From the NCBI GenBank assembly GCA_963853835.1, contig OY970832.1, positions 30,268,208 through 30,332,207 of the forward strand: DNA of 64,000 nt, given 5' to 3'. The position numbers and the translations under genes are program-made. The DNA is from Calendula officinalis. Taxonomy: Eukaryota; Streptophyta; Magnoliopsida; Asterales; Asteraceae. The notes beneath the pieces are model-generated. The model was not told the origin of the DNA. It did no database searches and saw only the letters and a list, made by a program, of their open reading frames with translations. Of the stretch, positions 48,441 to 62,100 are shown piece by piece; position 1 is the stretch's first letter; each line of letters begins with the position of its first letter.

Positions 48441-48618
48441 ACCATTTTATATTACTAATATATATATTATGATTTCATTTCATTTCTTATGAACACCTGA
48501 ATGGGAATTGTATATATAGGGTAATTTCCGTATGCTGAAAGAAAATTAAGTCGAAAAAAACAAAAATGTTGACATAAGATCTATTGTTCATGTAAGTTGC
48601 TAAATGTATATATACAAA

Positions 48619-50031
48619 CTAGCTTCAAAGCCCGCCCGAATGGGCGGGCATGCTTCGAGAAGGATATAAAAAAATAACAAAAAAATATTGTAGAAAAGAT
48701 ATCAGATGTTATTAATTTTCGATTGTTGGGCTATGTATAAGTCGAAGACATCCCATTAATTTCACAATCCATATTAAATGAATAAGTTTTATGGCTTAAA
48801 ATTTTAATGTTTTGAAGTCAGGGTATAAATTGTAATAAAACATAAGGCTCAAAACACGTATTCATTTATAACGTGTTAAACCGGACCGATCTAGGGCTTT
48901 CGTAATTCGTATTTTTTGGGGGGAAATGTTTCAAATCACGATGATTTAAACCATTTTCAATATTTTCTATTGTAAGTGTAAAATCGCCGGTTAATTTTTT
49001 TTATTCACCTATTGTTTGCAAAACTTGTGTGGATCGATATGGTTTCCCACATACTCGTAACCTTCAAGTTTCACACAACCATGTATATGCTCGAAATGGG
49101 ATTAGCTTTTATGTAAACTGTTTTTGCATGTATGCATATTAGGCTATGTTTATGAAGAAAAAAAAACTAATTGGACTATAAATTTGGGTTTATAATAAAT
49201 AAGATTTCTTTGATTTAAATTAGTGTTATCCACATTTTGAAGCGGTACACGTGAATCAAGGCTAATGGCAGTAGGGGTTTCCTAAAATGTCTATATTTTT
49301 ATATCGGTGATTACGTGGGTCGTGAAAGGTGAGATTTTTTTTCCTTAACTAATGTGTTGCATATTACCACCGAAATTTAAATGCTGAAAAAACAAAAATA
49401 AATGTTTTAATTTGAGAAAAATATTAATATGGAAAGGTTATAAATGCAGGGTAAATAACATAGGTAGATTTAAAATTCCGTGATTACAAAGATATGAAGC
49501 ATTTATGACTAAGAACTTCGGTATAATTGCTATTAATCAGTAATAAAATAAAGTGATGAAGCGATTCTTTGTACCTGATGTTGTTTTTTAATGCGGGTAA
49601 TCGGAATTGGCTTTTGCTGTGTAAGTTCTTTTTTCATATGTTAAACCCGGTATTATATAAGGTCAATGGTTAACCTAAATTCAAATATGGTAAAGAGATT
49701 AACCAAATCACGGGATTTAAGGATATTATTAAATACCGTATATAAGACCGAAATTTAGGTTGATTAGTTTTTTTTCTCCCAAATAATACGGCTGTATTAT
49801 TTATTGTACTTGAATGGAAAATCTGTGATAGAATAATTTCGGGTATCTTTGGTTTTGAATGTAGTTTGTTACCATAAATGCAGGAGTTTTGAATTGAAAC
49901 CCAAACGATTTTGTTCATGAAATGCGTGGTCCAATAGGAGAATTACAGGTGGCATAACCGGCCAATGAGAGAGCTCGGAATTGCCTAGTTGTCAAACCAG
50001 AGTCAAATGTAGGCTCATATATAGGAGAAGA
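48619..50031 (-). mobile_element. Non-autonomous Helitron H2
   Basis: On the minus strand it starts TCTTCTCCTATATATGAGCC after A at 50032. It ends with the hairpin CCCGCCC, ATTC loop and GGGCGGG, then TTTGAAGCTAG, followed by T. The first ~130 bp and the 3' hairpin match Helitron H1 (22153-23542), while interiors differ. 1,413 bp, no Rep/helicase ORF. The shared ends imply one autonomous source family. Confidence 0.85.
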
Positions 50032-50447
50032 TTTCTGGAGGAAATATGCGCCTCTCACGTGACTTATAATTTATACCCCGTGTGCTGCTTTGATTCCCAC
50101 CGAGAATAGAAGTGAGACGCGGGGGGTTCATTCTCTTCATTTTGAGGAGAATCATTATGTTGGAAAGGGAATCAAAATTCCCCCCCTATTTCCATTCTTT
50201 AACGCAAACAAACAAGGGAAAAACCTTTGATTCCATTTCTCAGCTTTTCATTCTCACGTACCAAACATCCCCTTACTTCATCAATAACTACTTATAAGGA
50301 GACACATCTAACTATCTAAGCCTTCATCAGAAAAGGAGGTAATAACCCTTAATCTGTGAATAATTTATATTCCTTGAAATCATCTTTTGATTTTTAGTTT
50401 TTAACAAATTTTAACCACTTATATCATCATTATATTCTGTTTCCTTA
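50032..50447. other. Intergenic, no gene seen
   Basis: GTACCAAACATCCCC near 50259-50273 resembles a transposon terminus and might pair with 46894, but no target duplication supports this. Otherwise it is AT-rich DNA. Confidence 0.35.
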
Positions 50448-50774
50448 GAGAGATAGGTGCAGTCACGAGACACCCTCTCGCCGGAACCAAAATGATGAGG
50501 TGGATTGGTTTTCACCCTCGCCACCACACCGCAATGTGGGGTGAGTGAGGGTCCAAGTCGAACCACTGGCGGAAGCAACGGACGAATAGGGAGGAGAGAG
50601 AGTATATTTTGGGTGTTTTTATTGGATAAGGGGTATTTTAGTGGGTCCAGAAAATATATTTTAGGTTAAGTTATGGTAGAGGGGGTATTTGGGGTTTTGA
50701 ATGTGAAATAATGATGTGGCGCATAGGTGGCGCAGATGTGGCACTCCGACTTGGTGTGACCACACTCAATGCTC
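50448..50774. mobile_element. PIF/Harbinger-type MITE
   Basis: 327 bp bounded by TTA duplications (50445-50447 and 50775-50777). The ends GAGAGATAGGTGCAGTCACGA and GTGTGACCACACTCAATGCTC are imperfect inverted repeats. The interior has the recurring GATGTGGCGC-type phrases common in these elements. No ORF. Confidence 0.65.
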
Positions 50775-50777
50775 TTA

Positions 50778-52170
50778 GAAGGAAGTCATCAAGAAGAAGT
50801 TGATGGTAAACACAGATTGCTTTAAAAATTAAACACTATTCCTGCAGTTTTAACAATGGTTGGAAGAGCTGGTACAGTGTTGCACATCGTCCAAACTACT
50901 TCAAAACCCAAACAAATCTGAACCATTTTACAATTTGATGATCCGGTTTTTGCAATTTGGTTCATCATTTAATATATTTCTCACTTAACAAGAAAAGTAC
51001 AAAAGTATATATAACATAAATAATATTTCTCATGCATCACTTACATTTCTACCTTGTGCAACAAAGATGACATACTTTAAAAAAAGGGTAAAATTTAGCT
51101 TCTTGGCATTGGATCAATGATGAGGAAAAAGATGTTGGCCAAGGCCTAAGGATGAATTTAACATGGATGTTAATTATGATTCATCAACGTATCTGAACAA
51201 TCAATATTCACGAAAATCTTAAAAGAGATGATTTTACTATTTATGTACCATTTCATTACAACTAGATGTATTTTGTCTACTTTATAAGATATTTATTAAT
51301 TTTCTCTCCTAATATTAATTTTGACACATGTTTTCATCTATTGGGTAAAAAGATAAGCCCCTTACTCTTTATCATTTTTCTTAATAATGCTTGATTTTTT
51401 TCCAGAATTGGAAGACTTGCCTCAAGCTATGTCCAAGATTGTAGTTGACGATTATATTTGTATGATGAGAAAGATTGTAGTTTGCTGCTGCATTTTTGTT
51501 CTTAGACTACACTTGTGTAGTTGCGTTTTTCCTTTTTCTAAGTAATTTGTTGCTATATTTTTCCTCTTTATAAACTACTTTTTTCTCTCTTTGGAAAAGA
51601 AATAAAAAAAGATTCACAAATTTTGATGTCATTCTTTTTAACAGAGCTTTCGAGTTAACTCGGGAGCTACAACTCAGAAAATTCTCAAAATCAAGTAGAT
51701 TTAAATCGAATCAACCTCAAGCTACTATATCCAAGTCAAGCTCGAGTATGAAAATCCTCAGGGCTCATAATTACTATATTTTTTAATAGATTCAAGATTG
51801 AAAATATCAAGTCAAGGCATGTCAATGCTTAAAAATATCAAATTAATTGATACACTATGCTACTAATAACCGATTCAAACTCGAGATTTAAAATAAAGGC
51901 TCGATCGAGGTTAAGTCAAGCTCTATAATCGAATCGAGCTAGACTTATTTCATTTACACCCCTAAAGAGAAATCTTAACGGTTCTCATTTCAAGCTTTTG
52001 GAAGATAGATGGAGATTGTATTTTCATGTTATCTTATTAAGTGTAAAATCCAACCATATATCTGCTTTTAGACACATTCAACAAACTCTTGTAAGAAGAC
52101 CAAACAAACCAAAATTGGATTTCAACATCTACCAACTTACACATATTATGCTATGCTTTCTTGTATTCTC
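50778..52170. other. 3' flank of EBP1 with a decayed element
   Basis: The right end should contain the 3' UTR of the minus-strand EBP1 gene. Around 51640-51965 an imperfect repeat of GAGCT/AGCTC and TCAAGCTCGAG phrases ends in CATTTACACCCCTAAAG, which looks like a decayed hAT-like element. There is no other coding sequence. Confidence 0.4.
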
Positions 52171-54837
52171 TTAACTTGATGATTCTTCCATTGGTTCAGC
52201 ATCCCCTTCACCTTTCTCAGCCCGCTTTCCTAATAAACATTTTATAAAAAAAAACATAAATAAATAAATAAACAATTTACAAATAATATTAAAGCATCCT
52301 CACCTTTCTTCTTCTTCCCACCACCTTTCTTTTTTGCCTTCACAGGTAGAGATAACCATGTTTTTATTGCAGGATCATCCACTGTTTTAGTTGGCTGCAA
52401 TTCCTGAAGTGTATGACAAGTAATCCGGTCCGACCCGTTTGGCATCAGGAGCACCGTGAATTTTATATGAGCAACAAAATCACCTGAAATAATATAAATC
52501 ACCATTTATAATTAAAATTCAATTTGAGCAAACCACAGGGGCCATTTCTGTAATTTAGCTAACTCTTACCGGGCTTTTCATGAAGAACAGGGTACGGTTG
52601 CAAAAGCTCATGGTTTACACATTCCACCAACCCTAATCGCGCACGTTTCTCCTCTAAAGCCCTGCCACCAACACACCATTTCTCATTAAAAAAAATATTA
52701 CAAACAGTAAATTACACAAATGGTCCTTTAGGTTTATACCATATTACATATTTGGTCCTTTGAAAACCTGTTTGTTTGACGGGGAAAAGTTAACTTCTGA
52801 TCAGGTAAAAGACCAAATGTATACAAGGACTACCAGTATAATTTATGAAACTAAAGGACCAAAAATGTAATATGGTACAAACCTAAAGGACCATTTGTGT
52901 AATTTACTCTATTATAAAAAGGGAGAAAAAAGGGTCCAAAAATATAAAAGCATACCTAGCTGAAAATGGCATGATTGGAAAGTTTTGACTTATCTCACTA
53001 AATATAAACCGAGATGCTTTCATTTTCAAGTGATAACTTTTATCAACTGCTCTTTTGTAAACCGTTGTCTGTTTCTCATCCAACAATTTTGGCTGCAAAA
53101 CCAACAATAAACCACCATTATGATTATGCATCATGATCTAGTCAACTAAACAAAAATATAGTTGATGATTATTTAAAATGAGTTATTATTACTTTCCCAT
53201 CTCCTGTGCTTGTGACAATATCGATTGCATAAACTTCATTTTCCTCAAATTCAGCATCATCAACTCTGGTTTCGGGATTTGAGACACTTAATACAACTTT
53301 GTTTCCATCAATTACAAATTGTTTCAGTTGATGGCTAAGAACACCTTCTACTATTTTGCAGTCATATGCAGCAGCTACCTTTTGTATGGCTTCTGTAACA
53401 TCTTGGTTCTGAGATAACAAGATAAATATCAATATTATATTTAAATATAAGTCACAAAATAAATATGGAAATTATATTGAAATATAAGAAATATAAGCTC
53501 ACAAAGGGCACGGTCAACCAACTAAGTGGATGAACATGAAGAAAACCCAAAGTCAAGCACAAGTCAATTTCGGCAACAGGGAAGAAGAGGAATATCAATT
53601 TATAAGTGATCACCTCGGCAAAGTTGCCTCATAAATAAAATAAATTTTTTAATGTTTGAAAGAGAAAACGGGTCAAAAAGATTACCTTCTTTCCAGGCTT
53701 CACAAGTCTTAAAGCCACTTCAGCAGCAGTGTTTGCAGCTGCAATTGCATCAGCAGCCCGACCCGTTACAGGCCCTTGTTGAAGAACATGAGTGTGGCCC
53801 ACCACAGCAATGAAACCATCTATATGACACCCCATATCACTGTAACCAAACACACCAACTCATGATAAAATCATCAAAACGTATGCTATGATATGTTAAT
53901 CATGACTGACTTACATTTTCAAAATATCACCTTCTTCCAGTATTGTTTCATCACTTGCAAGTGGTGAGAAATGACAAACTGTGTTGTTTACAGACAAACA
54001 TGTTGGAAAAGCAACACCTCTTTCAATTTTCTTCTTCACATTTTTGTACATACTTCCAGTTTGTCTGTTTTCAAAACAGGCATTAGCTTTTATAACAACT
54101 GTTAGAATAATATTAATCAAATTTAGAAATTGATAAAACCTACTCTCGGATGTATGAATCTCCTTTTTCGCATATATCAACAATCTTGGCTTTGGGTTTG
54201 CATTCTGACAAAACTAGCTGCAAGGCCTCTGTTTTCAAGCAAAAAAAAAGAAAATTTTTATTCCCCAAATATACAAATTTAAAATCAAAATTTACGAAAA
54301 ATAAATGGTACAACATGCAATTGTCAACCGTACATCTAACTTGCTTTCAAACCTCCATATATAGTAAATAAACAAAAGTGGTCACTTGTAGTAACAAACA
54401 CAAATTAAAAACTGGACTATTTCGGGATTCCAGGTATTGCACAACCAAAAACGCATGCTTTTAGCTAGAACAAACTCATAGAATGATGCATTAAAAGCAA
54501 GATTCTTTTAACAAAATAAATTCAAATAAGTATCCCACCATAGCTATTAATCACACCAACAAAAACGGCAAAATAAAATGCGATAAACCTACATTTTCAT
54601 ACCTACCCTGACACTACAGAATTTTTGAAATTTACAAATTTTGTATACAGAAAGACTGTAATCATCCTACAATCAGTTGATCATCCTTAATTGCACGATT
54701 TAATAAACATAAAAATACAAATAAAAGGATAAGGAGTATTAACTGTTCACAATCTCAGCTGCCGATTTGTATTTAGTTACGACTTCAGAAGAAGAAAGAT
54801 CCAGCTCCTTCTCTTCACCTCTTTCATCATCCGACAT
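52171..54837 (-). CDS. EBP1: ERBB3-binding protein 1 homologue (EBP1, PA2G4 family)
   Basis: Nine exons: 54744-54837, 54144-54228, 53915-54064, 53686-53839, 53193-53408, 52956-53092, 52570-52661, 52304-52483 and 52171-52229. All introns are GT..AG, and the joined frame is 388 residues (family ~390). The protein has the methionine-aminopeptidase-like (M24) pita-bread fold: AFPTCLSVNNTVCHFSPL, DMGCHIDGF, EVYAIDIV and LLPMNGS-type segments are visible. EBP1 proteins lack aminopeptidase activity and instead bind rRNA and ribosomes. The lysine-rich tail AKKKGGGKKKK (~350-365) fits the RNA-binding/nucleolar-targeting segment. In plants EBP1 promotes cell growth and ribosome production. A ~200-bp MITE lies in intron 6. 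The gene appears intact. Confidence 0.96.
52706..52908. mobile_element. MITE in intron 6 of EBP1
   Basis: Inverted ends of about 42 bp start AGTAAATTACACAAATGGTC on both strands and continue through AAAGGTTTGTACCATATTAC-like sequence. No ORF and no certain target duplication. It lies between the exons at 52956-53092 and 52570-52661 and avoids the splice signals. Confidence 0.75.
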
Positions 54838-55040
54838 GTTTCCTCAGACTACAATTGACAAGAAGAAAACAAATAAAGATACAAAACAATGATAAGGAAG
54901 TGATGAAATTGGGAGGAAAAACGACATGTATAGAATTTCGGTGTGAAGAACAATGAATATACCGATGTCACCAAGGAATTCAACGATATGCGCCTAGTGA
55001 TTAGGGCTTAGCTAAAACGAAAACGGAGTATGTCAATTGC

Positions 55041-55115
55041 TAGGGTTTGGAGGTCGGCAGTGGTTCTGCGTTTATATAGAGTTTGTAGTCTTCGGTTATT
55101 GAGTTATTAGGGTTT
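55041..55115 (-). promoter_or_regulatory. EBP1 promoter: TATA box and two telo-boxes
   Basis: On the minus strand TCTATATAAA (55080-55071) is a good TATA box about 235 bp before the start codon. AAACCCTA telo-boxes lie just downstream of it (55048-55041) and upstream (55115-55108). Telo-boxes are common in plant promoters of ribosomal-protein and translation genes, which fits EBP1. The expected start of transcription is near 55045. Confidence 0.65.
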
Positions 55116-55204
55116 CTTGTTGGATGACACGTCAAATGGACAAATGGTATCTCCGTAACAACAAAATAAAACAGTTTCGTTTTTCTTTTTTACTTTTAGA
55201 GTAT

Positions 55205-55978
55205 TGGCATTTAAACGAATCGAACGTTTAATGAACTGTTCGTTGAACTGTTCGGCGGGAGTTTGTTTATGTTCGTTCGTTTAGCTAAACTAACGAACAC
55301 GAACAAGATTTTGTGTTCGTTTAGTTAAACAAACGAACACGAACGAAGACCCGTTCCTTCGTTTACATTCATGAACATCCGCTCGTGTTCGTTTGTTTAC
55401 GTTCGTTTGTTAGTGTTCGTGTTCGTTTATTCTTGAATTAAATATAAAATATTATTCATTATATTGATTAATTATAATTAAAATAAAAATAAAAAATGTA
55501 AATATATAAAGTTCTTAGGTTTAGACTTTCTTGTTCAATTCATTTAGAAACTCACAACCCTAGATCTCCATTAATTACTTGTTTAGAATTAACAATCTTG
55601 GGTTGTTCACGTTTTCAGCTATGCAACTTATGTTTATGATATCCTTAAGGTGGTTTTGGAAATGGTAGAAACATGTTTTCCTCCACTTTGTTCGTTTGTG
55701 TTTGTTTATGTTCGTTTATGTACGTTTGTGTTTGTTTATGTTCGTTTGTGTTTGTTTGTGTTTGTTTTGTGTACGTTTATATTCGTTTGTGTTCGTTGAT
55801 GTATGTTACCTCGTTCACGAACCGTTCGTGAACACTAAATTTTCTTAACAAACGAACACGAACACAAAATTTTGTTCGATAAGTGTTCGTGAACTGTTCA
55901 TGAACACATTTTTTCCTTAACAAACGAACACGAACAAGGCCCCGTTCGTGTTCGTGCGATTCGTTTACAGGCCTAATT
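55205..55978. mobile_element. GTTCGTGTTCG-repeat element
   Basis: Dense repeats of GTTCGTGTTCGTTTG and ACGAACACGAAC in both orientations lie between imperfect inverted ends (TTTAAACGAATCGAACG at the left, CGATTCGTTTACAGGCC at the right). The middle (55435-55640) is different, AT-rich sequence. It resembles hAT-like elements of composites. The target duplication was not resolved. It sits just upstream of the EBP1 promoter. Confidence 0.5.
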
Positions 55979-56317
55979 GGTATTGATTCCTATCATTTAG
56001 TCTAGGGGTGGCAATTCAGGTCGGGTTCGGGTTGGCGGGTCAGAAACGTTCAACCTGAAACCGACCTGTTTATATGAACGGGTCAGATATCTCAATCCTA
56101 ACCTGTTTATCTTTAGCCCGAACCTGTCCCATATAACCTGTTTAATTAAACGGGTTAAACATATTAGCATGTCAAACAGGTTAAATGGGTCAAACAGGTC
56201 ATACATGTTGTTATTATTCCACAAATTCAGAACAAAATATAAAAATAACATATTACTAAGTAGTCATTTTAGTTTTTATCTAACTATTAGTTACATTTAA
56301 ACTACTAACCTATAAAC

Positions 56318-57500
<1,183 letters not shown>

Positions 57501-57586
<86 letters not shown>
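57501..57586. repeat. (TA)n microsatellite, right part
   Basis: About 43 AT dinucleotides follow the Micron-like element, then the right half of the hAT-like element resumes. Confidence 0.95.
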
Positions 57587-57591
<5 letters not shown>

Positions 57592-57841
57592 TATTTTAAT
57601 AATTAAACGGGTTGACGGGTCGACTCATTTAAATTATCGTTGACCCGAACCTAACATGTTTAATAAACGGGTCAATCGAGTCAACCCGAGACTGACCCAA
57701 TTATTTTTTACCTCAACACAAACCTGTTTATTTTTATGTCGGTTTCAGGTCGGTTTTCGTGTCAGGTCAGAAATTGCCACCCCTAATTTAGTCCTAATCA
57801 TATTCTTACACATTAGATGAAAATATACGTCAAAATTAAAA

Positions 57842-58046
57842 TGATTTCTAGCTCAGCTGGATTGATGCATTAGTTTTACCCTCATATGAGGCGTATGGTC
57901 TGGAATTCGAATCTTGTAAACACCTCTTGTGATGCCAAATATGGGGAATTTTTGGGTTTGCCCTACAAAGGAGATCGAACCCGGGGTGCTCGTTAGAATA
58001 TTGTAAGTATGCTTCCGTTGTTATCATTTTCCGTTTCCAAAAAAAT
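57842..58046 (+). mobile_element. tRNA-derived SINE
   Basis: TAGCTCAGCTGG at 57849-57860 fits the RNA polymerase III A box, and AATTCGAATC at 57904-57913 approximates the B box 44 bp later. An unrelated body follows, ending in an A-rich tract near 58038-58045. No convincing target duplication was identified. It is not an intact tRNA gene, because the acceptor and anticodon arms do not close. Confidence 0.6.
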
Positions 58047-58360
58047 CAAGGGATAATATTAGGAGATGGAATTAATAGATTACACATGTCATCTTATCAA
58101 ATGGGTAGGACTATGAGTATGAATAAATTGTAGGACTAAATATCATTTCTCTTACTTTTACTGAAAATACATTATTTTATTGATATTTATTACATTGAAT
58201 ATGTTTGTCGCACTTCGCTGTGGGTCTATGAAAAATAAAAGTTACAGAAAACATACATTAAGAATATATATGTTTCTCAATATCAAATAATCATCAATAT
58301 CAATTGTTCGTAACATTTACAAAAAAATGAAATATAATACGTATATATGTTTAAATGTAT
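58047..58360. other. AT-rich intergenic stretch
   Basis: I see nothing recognisable between the SINE and the Harbinger element. Confidence 0.4.
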
Positions 58361-58362
58361 AA

Positions 58363-60350
58363 AACCGGTCCCAATGCCATGCGTAAGTTTGCCTGTCTCT
58401 TCAACCGGCGGCGTCGTACCGCTGGCACGCCCCCATGAGTTTGGCCGCCGGTTGTGTTGTGTGAGTTTGAAGATGGGAACGAGAACGGTATTCGGTGGGG
58501 GCCTTTGGCTTTTAGCCGTTCAAAATTTAAAAAAAAAATGTTTTTTTTCAAATAAAAAAAGGGTAACTTTTCACAATTTTCAAAAAAAATTAAAAAAAAT
58601 CTAATTTTTTACATCTATAAATACCCACTTATTTCTTTTAAATTTTACATCACAATTAACCTTCTTCTTCTCTCTAAAAAATTTATACTTCATCACCAAC
58701 TTGAAAAATGTCAAAAAAAGATCACCAATCGGTAGCCAACGACATATGGAATCAATTGATTAAAAACCCCATCGATACCCCACCCTCACCCGCTGGTTCT
58801 TCGTCAGCACAAGCAAGCACCCCGACACCATCGTTGGGTTTTGCGGCATACTTTCAACCACCACCAAACTCTTAACCCGACGACCCCCGAGATCAATATT
58901 CTCAACCACCACCAAACTTGGTTGGTACCAACAACCACCACCCAACTTCCATTACTCTCAACCACCACCAAACTTTCAATACCAACAACCACCACCCAAT
59001 TTCCAATACCAACAACCTACACCAAACTTTCAATGCCATCAACCACAACCAAGCACACCTCACCTTTCACAAAATTTTCAATCACAACCCACACCTTCCG
59101 AGTTTGTGGGGGACACCCAACCAGAACCGGTACGCACAAAAAAAGGAAAGAAAAAGCAACCAAAAAAAGGACACAAACAAAGTGGTCAACCGCAGACGCC
59201 GCAATTTTAGCCGAACGTTGGGTTCATCACTCCTAAGATGGTGTAAAGGGGAATAGCAAAAAAGGTACCGTCCATTGGAACGATATTCTACAGGCCTTCA
59301 ACTCTGTGGCTTCCGAGAAGCGTAACGTTAACCAACTAACGGGCAAATGGACCAAAATTGTGTTCGAGGTGAAAATTTTCAATGCTATATACAAGGCTTT
59401 AAATGAACAACGTGCAAGCGGTACACGAGACGAGGACGTTCTGAAAGCTTCTCATGCACAATTCCATGAGCAAATGGGCCACCAATTTATATACGAGGAT
59501 TGTTGGGAAGTGATAAAAGATTACCCAAAGTTCTTTTTTGACGAATGCGTCATAGATACAACGCCGATTAGCCTCGATGACGACGATGATACAATGGCCG
59601 CTAATATGAATGCGTTGTTCTGAGATGACCCGCTAAGACGCCCCCCGGTCGAGCTCTTAGTAAGAAAAGTCAAAAAAGTTCAGGTTCGTCCCATGCCGCA
59701 ACTTCTTCAAGGTCGGTTAAGTTTGACACTTTGGAGACGGTTAGGCTCACCTCCGAAAAGCGAATGAACGTTATCTCTAAAGTTGCCAAAATGGCCAAGA
59801 AAAAATTAAATTTTTAGAGTTGGAGTTTCCTTACCAAAGGCATCCTATAAAATATTAGCCAAAGTGAAAAGAAAATGCTTGAAACTGCCCGGGCAACAGT
59901 TGCAAAGCAATTTCAGAAGGATTTTGTGATTTTTAATGAGGAAGAGGGCGAGGGTGAGCGTTCGGGAACACAAGGACCGGTTGAAGAAGAGGGCGACGAA
60001 GAAGACGATGAATCTCTTAACTACTAGTTTTTTTCTAATGTCTTTTTTTAATTCATGTACTCTTTTTAGTTAATGTCTTATTTTATGCAATGTCTTTTTT
60101 TTAAGTAATGTATTTTTTTATGCAATTTCTTTTTTTAATTAATGTAATTTATTCTTATAAGTTGTATGTTTTAATTAGTTGTATATTTTTATTAGAAAAG
60201 GTAAAATAAATGGTGGACCCAAATTTGGTGAACAGAAGGGGTACTGTTGGTATGGGTACGTCAGTTTAATGTCAGTTGTTGTGTCTGCTGACATGGCGCT
60301 GATGTGGCAGAAACTGCTAGTGTCAGTTTTCGTCACTGTTGGGACCGGTC
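58363..60350 (+). mobile_element. PIF/Harbinger element with a Myb/SANT-like gene
   Basis: The ends AACCGGTCCCAA and TTGGGACCGGTC are inverted repeats, and TAA flanks both sides (58360-58362 and 60351-60353). This is the three-base duplication typical of PIF/Harbinger. The interior (1,988 bp) encodes only a broken Myb/SANT-like protein. The DDE transposase ORF is missing, so it is non-autonomous. Confidence 0.85.
58708..60027 (+). pseudogene. PIF/Harbinger Myb/SANT-like protein, broken
   Basis: The reading starts at ATG 58708 (MSKKDHQSVANDIWNQLI). It passes a Pro/Gln-rich region of FQYQQPPPN repeats, a SANT-like region (WSTADAAILAERWVHHS, then KRNVNQLTGKWTKIV, FNAIYKALNEQRASGT and DCWEVIKDYPKF), a basic stretch, and an acidic tail ending DDESLNY-stop. 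Stops near 58873, 59234 and 59621, plus frame changes, break it. In intact elements this DNA-binding protein guides the transposase to the element ends. In plant databases such proteins are often labelled glutathione S-transferase T3-like, which is misleading. Confidence 0.8.
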
Positions 60351-60354
60351 TAAG

Positions 60355-60430
60355 ACTCCCTCTGTCCCTAAATAGAGTTCTCATTTCTCATGCGCACAAG
60401 TTTTAAGGAGAAGTTAGTGGTTGGGTCATT
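60355..60430. mobile_element. Left end of a truncated Stowaway MITE
   Basis: CTCCCTCTGTCCCTAAATAG, then CTCATTTCTCATG, AAGGAGAAGTTAGTGG and GGTAA align with the inverted sequence of the element at 2396-2658. Similarity ends abruptly where the next element starts. The right half was not found. Confidence 0.7.
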
Positions 60431-60836
60431 GGTAAAGGTGTTCAAAAATATCTAAAAAAATGGGTATCCGAAAACTTATCCGAAATCCGGGTATCTGAAA
60501 AACCGGGTATCCGAAAATCCGGGTATCCGAATTTCGCATAACGGATACGGGTAGTGTTCTCAAAATTTTGGGTACCTGATACTCGAAAAAAATACCCGAA
60601 ATATGAAAATATACAAAAAGTATCTGAAATATTAGGAAAATTCCCGAAATATTACAAAATACCCGAAAAATACCCGAAAATATCCCAAAATACCTAAAAA
60701 AATATTTGAATATTTTGTTTTTCCGGATACCGGGTTCCCGAATTTCGTATTCCCGAAATCCGGGTATCCGAATTTTGGATACCGATATCGGATAGTAAAA
60801 ATCATTATCCGAAAATCCGGGTGTAACACCCCTAAG
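60431..60836. mobile_element. GGGTATCCGAA-repeat element, hAT-like ends
   Basis: Starts TAAAGGTGTTCAAAA and ends TTACACCCCTA-type sequence (complement TAGGGGTGTTACACC). Between lie about ten copies of CCGGGTATCCGAA in both orientations around an AT-rich centre. No target duplication found. Confidence 0.5.
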
Positions 60837-62100
60837 TTGCTAAGCTTACAAAATGCTATCAAAAGGAATTTTAAACGACAAAAGGGTGTTAATCTTATTC
60901 AAATCAACCAAAGTCAAGCTAAAGTCAAAAGACAATATTCCAAAAAAAAAAAATACTAATAGACCAAAATTAAAGTTATAAAGGTTGGAAACTCTAAGGC
61001 AAAGGTACTAAGTCCACTTCAACTCTAACCTCTTCTCTCGTTCCCAACGCCCCCTTATTAGTTGTCGTATAAGAAAGAAAAACAAAAAGGAATACGACTG
61101 AGCCAAAGCCAGTGAGCGGATATAATAAAGACAAGAATATAGAATGATATAGTATGACATGCATCGACTCATTTAAAAAGAAACTTATTTTCAAAGCAAA
61201 GTACAATTACGAATAATTCCACATTTCCAATATGATATCAAAATGTTACCGTGATATATCAATACGTTATAAATCCATTTTTCATAAAATAATGCACCAA
61301 AGAGTTAACAAATAAATAACAAAGTATCTAATGAAATCATAGGGTAGCTACTCCACTAATCAATCATTTCGGTGCCAAACGTTTCGTATGACACTACGAT
61401 AAACGTCCACCATCACACACAAACAAAATAGCTAGGACCGATCCATACGCCTCCTATAATAATGTAATCAAAAGAGCTCATACCAACTACGGACAATCAA
61501 AAGGAGACGCCGCATATATAACAAAATACACCACTACGGTCGATGCCACATTATAGGTGTCACCATAATGCGCCCACGGACCTCCATGGATAGGTTTTTA
61601 ACTCTCAGACATATTTTAAGAAAACCATTTTGACCGACTTACATGTTTAAAATTACCGAATGTGTTTCCAAAGTTAAAACAAATTTCCGGACATTTATAA
61701 ATGGTAAACATGTTATAAACAAAATGAACTTAATTATTTGATTTGATAAAGACAATCGAAAGGCTTGAAAATGACAAAAACAAAAAACGTTTGTTTTACA
61801 CTCGAAATCTTTTTATTGTAGTTTCACGTTTTGACTTGAAAACCACGTCTCCGTTAACCCGATTATCACGAAATTTTAGATGAGCTATCATGACTCATAT
61901 TCTGAGTTTGTGTCAAATTTTTAGGGCCAATGGATACTCGAGCGACATAAATGATCAATTCAAGCGGGGAAACACTTGTACGAATCACCGTATCAAATGT
62001 AACACCCAGACGCACCTCTTTCTCGGGACAAATTTCTAATCGGGTTTCAAGAGACGGTTTTGACATGATTTATAAAGACCAAACGTATTATGATTCCCCA
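60837..62100. other. Possible decayed Ty3/Gypsy LTR sequence
   Basis: TGTAACACCC, a common LTR start, occurs at about 60831 and 61996 in the same orientation. Between them is low-coding sequence with GCC/CAC-rich phrases. No matching ends, PBS or coding domain could be assigned. I see no gene. Confidence 0.3.

Noticed and set aside
46894..50273. One large TIR element from GGGCTTGTTTGGTAC to GTACCAAACATCCCC
   Set aside because: The terminal similarity is short and no target duplication matches. The two ends may belong to different elements.
57842..58046. Functional tRNA gene
   Set aside because: Only A- and B-box-like sequences are present; the cloverleaf does not close and the B box is degraded, so it is a SINE head.
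58841..59256. 131- and 112-residue ORFs rich in Thr, Asn and His
   Set aside because: They are out-of-frame readings of the Pro/Gln-rich region of the broken Harbinger Myb-like gene.
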